Origin: Allomuricauda sp.
Lineage (GTDB): Bacteria > Bacteroidota > Bacteroidia > Flavobacteriales > Flavobacteriaceae
Direction of reading: 5' to 3'
NCBI GenBank assembly: GCA_003712125.1
Contig: RHLF01000002.1
Span: 620,001 to 684,000 of the forward strand
DNA: 64,000 bases
Part shown: piece after piece, positions 59,775 through 64,000 of the stretch
How positions within the stretch are numbered: the first letter of the stretch is position 1
How the letters are laid out: each line of letters begins with the position of its first letter
Position numbers and translations under genes: made by a program
The notes under the pieces: model-generated
The model's input: only the letters and a program-made list of their open reading frames with translations
Databases searched by the model: none
Told to the model about the DNA's origin: nothing

Positions 59775-60299
59775 ATGATTGCGCTATACATTCTTATCGG
59801 CATTGTGGCCTTGGTGCTCTTTTTGGCCTTGATTGCCCCCAAAAGTTATAATGTTTCCAGATCTGCAATTATCAACAAACCCAAGGCTGAGGTATTCCAA
59901 TACCTTAGGTCTTTGAAGAAACAAGATGAGTGGTCTCCATGGAATAAAAAGGATCCCAACATGCAAAAGGAATTTCGTGGATCCGACGGCGAAGTAGGCT
60001 CGGTAAGTCACTGGATCGGCAATAAAGATGTTGGAGAAGGAGAGCAAGAAATCACCAAAATTGTGGAGGGTGAACGGGTTGAATCCGAGTTGCGATTTCT
60101 AAAACCATGGAAATCGACTTCTGACGCATTTATGATTACCGAAGATGCAGGTGATGGCAGTACAAAGGTGACCTGGGGCTTTTCTGGCAAGAATAAGTTT
60201 CCGTTCAGCATATTCATGCTTTTTATGAATATGGACAAAGCCGTAGGTGGAGATTTCGAAGAGGGTCTCAATGATTTAAAAACAATATTGGAAGCTTAG
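59775..60299 (+). CDS. SRPBCC (START-like) family protein with N-terminal membrane helix
   Basis: A 174-residue protein: one membrane helix (about 2-20, ALYILIGIVALVLFLALIA), then a lipid-binding-type SRPBCC domain, with SRSAIINKPKAEVFQYLRSL, WSPWNKKDPNMQ and KVTWGFSGKNKFPFS. Such domains bind hydrophobic ligands; which one is unknown. It is followed after 3 bases by the VOC gene, a pairing seen in many bacteria, where both are small ligand-binding proteins. Confidence 0.85.
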   Translation: MIALYILIGIVALVLFLALIAPKSYNVSRSAIINKPKAEVFQYLRSLKKQDEWSPWNKKDPNMQKEFRGSDGEVGSVSHWIGNKDVGEGEQEITKIVEGERVESELRFLKPWKSTSDAFMITEDAGDGSTKVTWGFSGKNKFPFSIFMLFMNMDKAVGGDFEEGLNDLKTILEA

Positions 60300-60302
60300 G
60301 AT

Positions 60303-60683
60303 ATGGCACAAAATATGGTAGGTTGGTTTGAGATTCCAGTGGTGGATATGGACCGAGCCAAAGGTTTTTACGAAGCGGTTTTTCAGATTGAAATACAAGT
60401 TCAAGACTTTGGAGGTACTAAAATGGGTTGGTTCCCTTGGCAGGAAGGTAAAGAAGGTGCTTCAGGATCATTGATCCTACAACCCGATTGGTACATCCCA
60501 AATAGGAAAGAGGGCGTACTCATTTATTTTTCGAGTGAGGATGTGCAAAACGAACTGGATAGAGTTGAGGCCGCGGGAGGAAGGATTTTAAAGCCGAAAA
60601 CCAAAATTAGCGATGAAATTGGTTTTATGGGTCTTTTTCATGATTCAGAAGACAACCGAATTGCCCTGCACTCCCGAAAATAA
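60303..60683 (+). CDS. VOC (glyoxalase/bleomycin-resistance fold) protein
   Basis: A 126-residue single-domain protein with GWFEIPVVDMDRAKGFYEAVF at the start, NELDRVEAAGGRIL in the middle and GFMGLFHDSEDNRIALHSRK at the end, the VOC family layout. A metal site cannot be confirmed. It is co-directional with the SRPBCC gene at 3 bases distance and convergent with the GH13 gene. Confidence 0.88.
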   Translation: MAQNMVGWFEIPVVDMDRAKGFYEAVFQIEIQVQDFGGTKMGWFPWQEGKEGASGSLILQPDWYIPNRKEGVLIYFSSEDVQNELDRVEAAGGRILKPKTKISDEIGFMGLFHDSEDNRIALHSRK

Positions 60684-60684
60684 A

Positions 60685-62376
60685 CTATTCTACAACTTCG
60701 AGCAGCGCGATATTGAATTCATTGTCAAGAACTACTTGCCCCTTTTCAACAGTGACTTCTGTTTCCGAGTAGGTGTCGTACAACTTGGTTCCATTGCCAA
60801 AAAAGCCTTTCACCCATAGGTATTTTTTACCTTTCGGAAGGTCTAGTCCCACAACAACTTTATCCTTGTAATCACCATCAACATAGGTTCTTGAAAAGAC
60901 ATAGGGCTTTCTAGCCAAACGCTTGTGCTTTCCGGCACCAACAGCAGGATGGTTGGCTCGAAATTGACCCAATTTTTGCCAATGTCTGTGAATGTCTTGT
61001 ACTTCAGGAATACTATCTAAATCTTCCCAATTCATAAATGAACGCAGCGTTGCGTCGCCTTCTGTACCCTCGATTATCAAAGGTCGTGCGGTCTCATCTC
61101 CATAGTAAACTTGCGATGCACCGGGTGTTAAAAGTAAAACGTTCGCTGTTTTATAGGGCAGTTTTCTTTCTTTATCAAAAGGGCTTCCGTCATCATGGGA
61201 AGTCATGTAATTCACAACACTTTTACCTTTAAGTTTAGAATTCAGTAGGCTGTTGTATTTCTTAAAAATGACGTCGTAATTTTTATGGCCATCGGTTTTT
61301 AGCTCAAAATTGATAAGGCTTTTGAAACCATGGTCGTAATAATCCACTTTTTTATCTCCGAAATCATACATTCTTCCTGTTGAAATTCCGTAATTATAGA
61401 CCTCACCCACCATATAAAAACCATTCGCATCAAGTACTTCATCTTGATGCTTCTTTTTCCATGTCTCAAAGGCATAGTCTGCTTCTTTTCGAAGTTCAGC
61501 CCATGCATTTTCATTAACGTGTTTTACGGTATCCACCCGAAAACCGTCAACTCCAAATTCATGAATGTAATCGGTCAACCATTTTATGATATAAAACCGT
61601 GGTGCTCTCGGGTAACCTGTTCTTTCGAAAAACCGCTGTAATTCGTCAAGTTCTTGACTTAATCGTCCTTCTCCCTTCCATTTGGCGAGTAGGGCGTCGG
61701 GTAATTCTACGGCCTCATCAGATTCGGTCAAAATATCAGGCAAATTCTTGACCAAGGTACAGGCCGTAGTGTTTTCATAGGTCGTAAACTCACAAGGAGG
61801 ATCCGTACGTACCCAATCTGAAGGCCAAACGGGATCCTTCTCGGTGACCGGTCCGGTATGGTTGAGCACGACATCCAATAGAATTCGAATCCCCTTTGAA
61901 TGGGCAGTTTTCACCAAATTCTTCAAATCTTCCTTAGTTCCAAAATTGGGGTCTATAGCTGTCCAATCCTTCGTCCAATAACCATGATAACCATAGGTAT
62001 TGCCAGTGCCTTCATTGGTTGAACCGTGTATTTGTTCCACGATTGGCGTAAACCAAATCGCATTTATTCCCAAATCAGTAAAGTAACCCTCCTCAATTTT
62101 TTGTGTAATTCCTTGAATATCGCCACCTTCAAAGCCTCGCAAAACAGCAGTACTATCGGTGCGTTCAAAATTTATGTCCTTCTCAGGATTGCCATTGTTG
62201 AAGCGATCTGTCAACAAAAAGTAGATATTGGCACCTTCCCAAACAAAAGGGACATCTTTTTTGGTTACTTTTAGGTTTTCCGCGGGAAGCTGTACGGTAG
62301 TTTGTTCCTCCTTTTTCAGTTTGTCACAACCAAACACAAATGATAGCATCGACATAGCGATAAGTAGTTTGCGCAT
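60685..62376 (-). CDS. Alpha-amylase family (GH13) lipoprotein
   Basis: A 563-residue lipoprotein (lipobox FVFGC, Cys at 17) acting on alpha-glucans at the cell envelope. The (beta/alpha)8 barrel shows ILLDVVLNH near 170, the nucleophile in GFRVDTVKHV near 300, the acid/base glutamate in FYMVGEVYN near 345 and the third acid in YMTSHDDGS near 420. A beta-sandwich domain ends the protein. No SusC/SusD pair or other sugar genes adjoin it, so it is a stand-alone enzyme. Its stop is 1 base from the VOC gene stop. Confidence 0.93.
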   Translation of the reverse strand: MRKLLIAMSMLSFVFGCDKLKKEEQTTVQLPAENLKVTKKDVPFVWEGANIYFLLTDRFNNGNPEKDINFERTDSTAVLRGFEGGDIQGITQKIEEGYFTDLGINAIWFTPIVEQIHGSTNEGTGNTYGYHGYWTKDWTAIDPNFGTKEDLKNLVKTAHSKGIRILLDVVLNHTGPVTEKDPVWPSDWVRTDPPCEFTTYENTTACTLVKNLPDILTESDEAVELPDALLAKWKGEGRLSQELDELQRFFERTGYPRAPRFYIIKWLTDYIHEFGVDGFRVDTVKHVNENAWAELRKEADYAFETWKKKHQDEVLDANGFYMVGEVYNYGISTGRMYDFGDKKVDYYDHGFKSLINFELKTDGHKNYDVIFKKYNSLLNSKLKGKSVVNYMTSHDDGSPFDKERKLPYKTANVLLLTPGASQVYYGDETARPLIIEGTEGDATLRSFMNWEDLDSIPEVQDIHRHWQKLGQFRANHPAVGAGKHKRLARKPYVFSRTYVDGDYKDKVVVGLDLPKGKKYLWVKGFFGNGTKLYDTYSETEVTVEKGQVVLDNEFNIALLEVVE

Positions 62377-62478
62377 CTTCAGGGATTTTGCCTAAAGCTA
62401 AAAAATGAATGCGGAATTATAAAATTTTATTTAGGGATGCGTGTGCTTCAAATCAGTAATACTGCACATGCCAGTGCG

Positions 62479-63252
62479 TTAACCGCGATTTAGGACCTTA
62501 TACTCTTCGTAGCAACTGCTAATGGCATCTAATATTTGAAGGTCATTGGCCGTGCTAATGAAGGATCTTGAATAGTTGCAGTTATTGAGAATGTCTTCAA
62601 TATCAACCTTTTCCAATTGCAATAGTTCGGTCAGGGTTTCCCGATCAAACTTTGAGGCCAAGAGATTGCGAATATCATCGTCTTCCTTCATTTGCCTCAA
62701 TTTTCGCATTTGCCTTGGTTTTTTTCCAAATAGATTGCGGAGTAAATCCGCTGGGTTTAGTATCGCGCCCAAAACCTTTGTGACGGCGCTCGGACTCTTA
62801 CTTCCCGCTTCATAACTTTTGTTCAAACCAGAAATGCTGTATTGATAGGCGTTATTTATAGGTAGGTTTTTAACGTCAATATCCAAATAGCCCGTTAATT
62901 GGTAGGGTCTTACGATTACCTCTTCGAGGGCATAGGCCAGTTCTGTCAATGCTAATTTGGTACCTTCAAACTTGAACATGTCATTGGTGACCCTAATTTT
63001 TTGTGGTTTGAAACCAAGATAGGTAAGGTAAAGGGTATCATTGACCGATGCTGTAATGGTAAATTTTCCGTCTGGGTCCGTAATAGTCCCGACCACCTTG
63101 TTGAGGTTGATCACATGAACACTTTCAAGAGGAAAATCGGTTTGGGCGTTGACGACCGTCGCATTTAAATCTTGCTCAGGAAGGGGTTCTTCATCTTGAG
63201 CAAACCCAAAGTAGGTGACGCAAACGAACAACCACGGTAAAATTCTTCTCAT
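62479..63252 (-). CDS. Exported protein with carboxypeptidase-like regulatory domain
   Basis: A 257-residue exported protein (signal 1-18, ending GFAQ). The N-terminal domain (about 28-115) is a CarboxypepD_reg-like fold: ATVVNAQTDFPLESVHVINLN, then VGTITDPDGKFTITASVNDTLYLTYLGF. It resembles the N-terminal part of TonB-dependent receptors but no plug or barrel follows. The rest is helical and charged (RKLRQMKEDDDIRNLLASKF) with two cysteines near the end. Such stand-alone proteins are common in this phylum, role unknown. 76 bases separate it from the helicase stop. Confidence 0.8.
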   Translation of the reverse strand: MRRILPWLFVCVTYFGFAQDEEPLPEQDLNATVVNAQTDFPLESVHVINLNKVVGTITDPDGKFTITASVNDTLYLTYLGFKPQKIRVTNDMFKFEGTKLALTELAYALEEVIVRPYQLTGYLDIDVKNLPINNAYQYSISGLNKSYEAGSKSPSAVTKVLGAILNPADLLRNLFGKKPRQMRKLRQMKEDDDIRNLLASKFDRETLTELLQLEKVDIEDILNNCNYSRSFISTANDLQILDAISSCYEEYKVLNRG

Positions 63253-63327
63253 GCAGCAATTTTCTTTTCTAAGGTACGAAACAACAGAAAATAACCTAAG
63301 GTCGCCTAGTATTTAGTATTCTGTTAA

Positions 63328-64000
63328 CTAAACGAATCCCTTTCGGTTTTTGTTTTTTCTTTTGCCTGATTTATTCTTGCCTCCTTTAAAATTAGATGCG
63401 TTTCTACCTTTAGAGCCCCCCCGACCCCTGCGGTCATCCCTTCGGCCTCGGTTGCGTTTTTTACTTTTTCCGCCTCGTCCGGGCTTGGTTGATACCTCCA
63501 CATTGATAAATCGTCCATCGACCTTGAAATCTGTGAAAATTTCCAGTACCAATGGAGTTAGGGAATCATCGGTATTGAAAAATGAGAAACTGTCTTTTGT
63601 ATCGACCTTGTAAATATCTTCCTTGTCGAGACCCAGATTTTCTTTCAAAAAATCCTTTAGGGACATCCAATCAAAACCATCGCGCTCGCCAACGTTGATA
63701 AAATACCGTACAGAACCATCGCCTGTACTCTCGTAGTTACCTTTGCCCGAACGCTCTTTGCCCTCACTATGAGAGCCAGCGGCGTTTAGGTCTCGAGTCT
63801 TACTGTAGTAATTGTAAAAACGGGTAAACTCCACAGAAACGATCTTTTTGATCAATTCTTCACGATCTACATCTTTTAGCACGTCGTTTATGGCTGGCAG
63901 ATAGCCCTCAATTTCCTCGTTGATAGGCGTATCTTTAATACTACGCGTTAAATGGTATAACTGAATTTCACAGATTTCGATTCCTGTTGGGATCTTTTTC
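63328..64000 (-). CDS. DEAD-box RNA helicase, C-terminal part (5' end outside the window)
   Basis: The frame is open at the right edge; 223 residues of the C-terminus are visible. The first residues, IPTGIEICEIQLYHLTR, are the linker following the second helicase domain in Bacteroidota DEAD-box proteins. Then comes a DbpA-type RNA-binding domain (about 75-160 of the visible part: RYFINVGERDGFDWMSLKDFL, and DGRFINVEVS). The last 55 residues are a basic tail of Arg, Lys and Gly (KSKKRNRGRRDDRRGRGG). Likely roles are ribosome assembly or cold adaptation. The catalytic motifs lie beyond the edge. Confidence 0.88.
   Translation of the reverse strand, partial: KKIPTGIEICEIQLYHLTRSIKDTPINEEIEGYLPAINDVLKDVDREELIKKIVSVEFTRFYNYYSKTRDLNAAGSHSEGKERSGKGNYESTGDGSVRYFINVGERDGFDWMSLKDFLKENLGLDKEDIYKVDTKDSFSFFNTDDSLTPLVLEIFTDFKVDGRFINVEVSTKPGRGGKSKKRNRGRRDDRRGRGGSKGRNASNFKGGKNKSGKRKNKNRKGFV

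Overview
The window is ordinary chromosomal DNA of a marine-type member of the Bacteroidota, most likely family Flavobacteriaceae. The evidence is a T9SS type B sorting domain, DUF4252/DUF4199/DUF3667 proteins, a carboxypeptidase-like regulatory domain protein, a short CarB, a Zn-free L31, TonB-dependent B12 uptake, promoters of the TTG-N18-20-TAnnTTTG type, and a general lack of strong Shine-Dalgarno sites. I see no phage, insertion sequence, CRISPR array, rRNA or tRNA. Genes are tightly packed on both strands, often overlapping by 1-4 bases.

Layout. 1-8107 (minus): the 5' part of purL, running off the left edge, then an operon read as SulP anion transporter, exported methyltransferase, CBM9/DUF5916 outer-membrane protein. 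8207-12175 (plus): a tight operon of a GntP permease, RidA, a D-serine dehydratase/D-threonine aldolase-like PLP enzyme and an M19 dipeptidase, which reads as a D-amino-acid catabolic pathway. 12260-19917: an exported protein, RsmB-type rRNA methyltransferase, a propeller lipoprotein, DPP-IV, L-serine deaminase and a small exported protein. 20031-25151 (minus): phosphosugar mutase, MsbA-like exporter, ECF sigma, membrane anti-sigma candidate and a Spy-like periplasmic protein. 25352-35707: a large T9SS-secreted protein, a GT2 glycosyltransferase, ribosomal proteins L31 and L34, a GlmU-like protein, MtaB, a GNAT protein with a terminator-like leader, a hydrolase and a lytic transglycosylase.

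35808-45334: carB, then a minus run gnd-tfoX-DUF3667-GIY-YIG, divergent from zwf-pgl, so the whole oxidative pentose phosphate branch is here; then rmuC. 45388-51084: a complete B12 uptake locus. btuF-btuC-btuD run left, and a cobalamin riboswitch followed by btuB and a short LOV-like PAS protein runs right. 51144-56373: an S41 protease lipoprotein, a second ECF sigma/anti-sigma pair driving three tandem DUF4252 proteins, and an MscS channel. 56389-64000: purB, a helical-repeat protein, a cysteine-free sirtuin, a TrmH-type methyltransferase, SRPBCC and VOC proteins, a GH13 lipoprotein, a regulatory-domain protein and the 3' part of a DEAD-box helicase.

Most genes are housekeeping. The least explained parts are the two ECF modules, above all the DUF4252 trio; the D-amino-acid operon; the PAS gene possibly under B12 riboswitch control; the exported methyltransferase coupled to a SulP transporter; and a possible attenuator or small RNA at 33056-33147.
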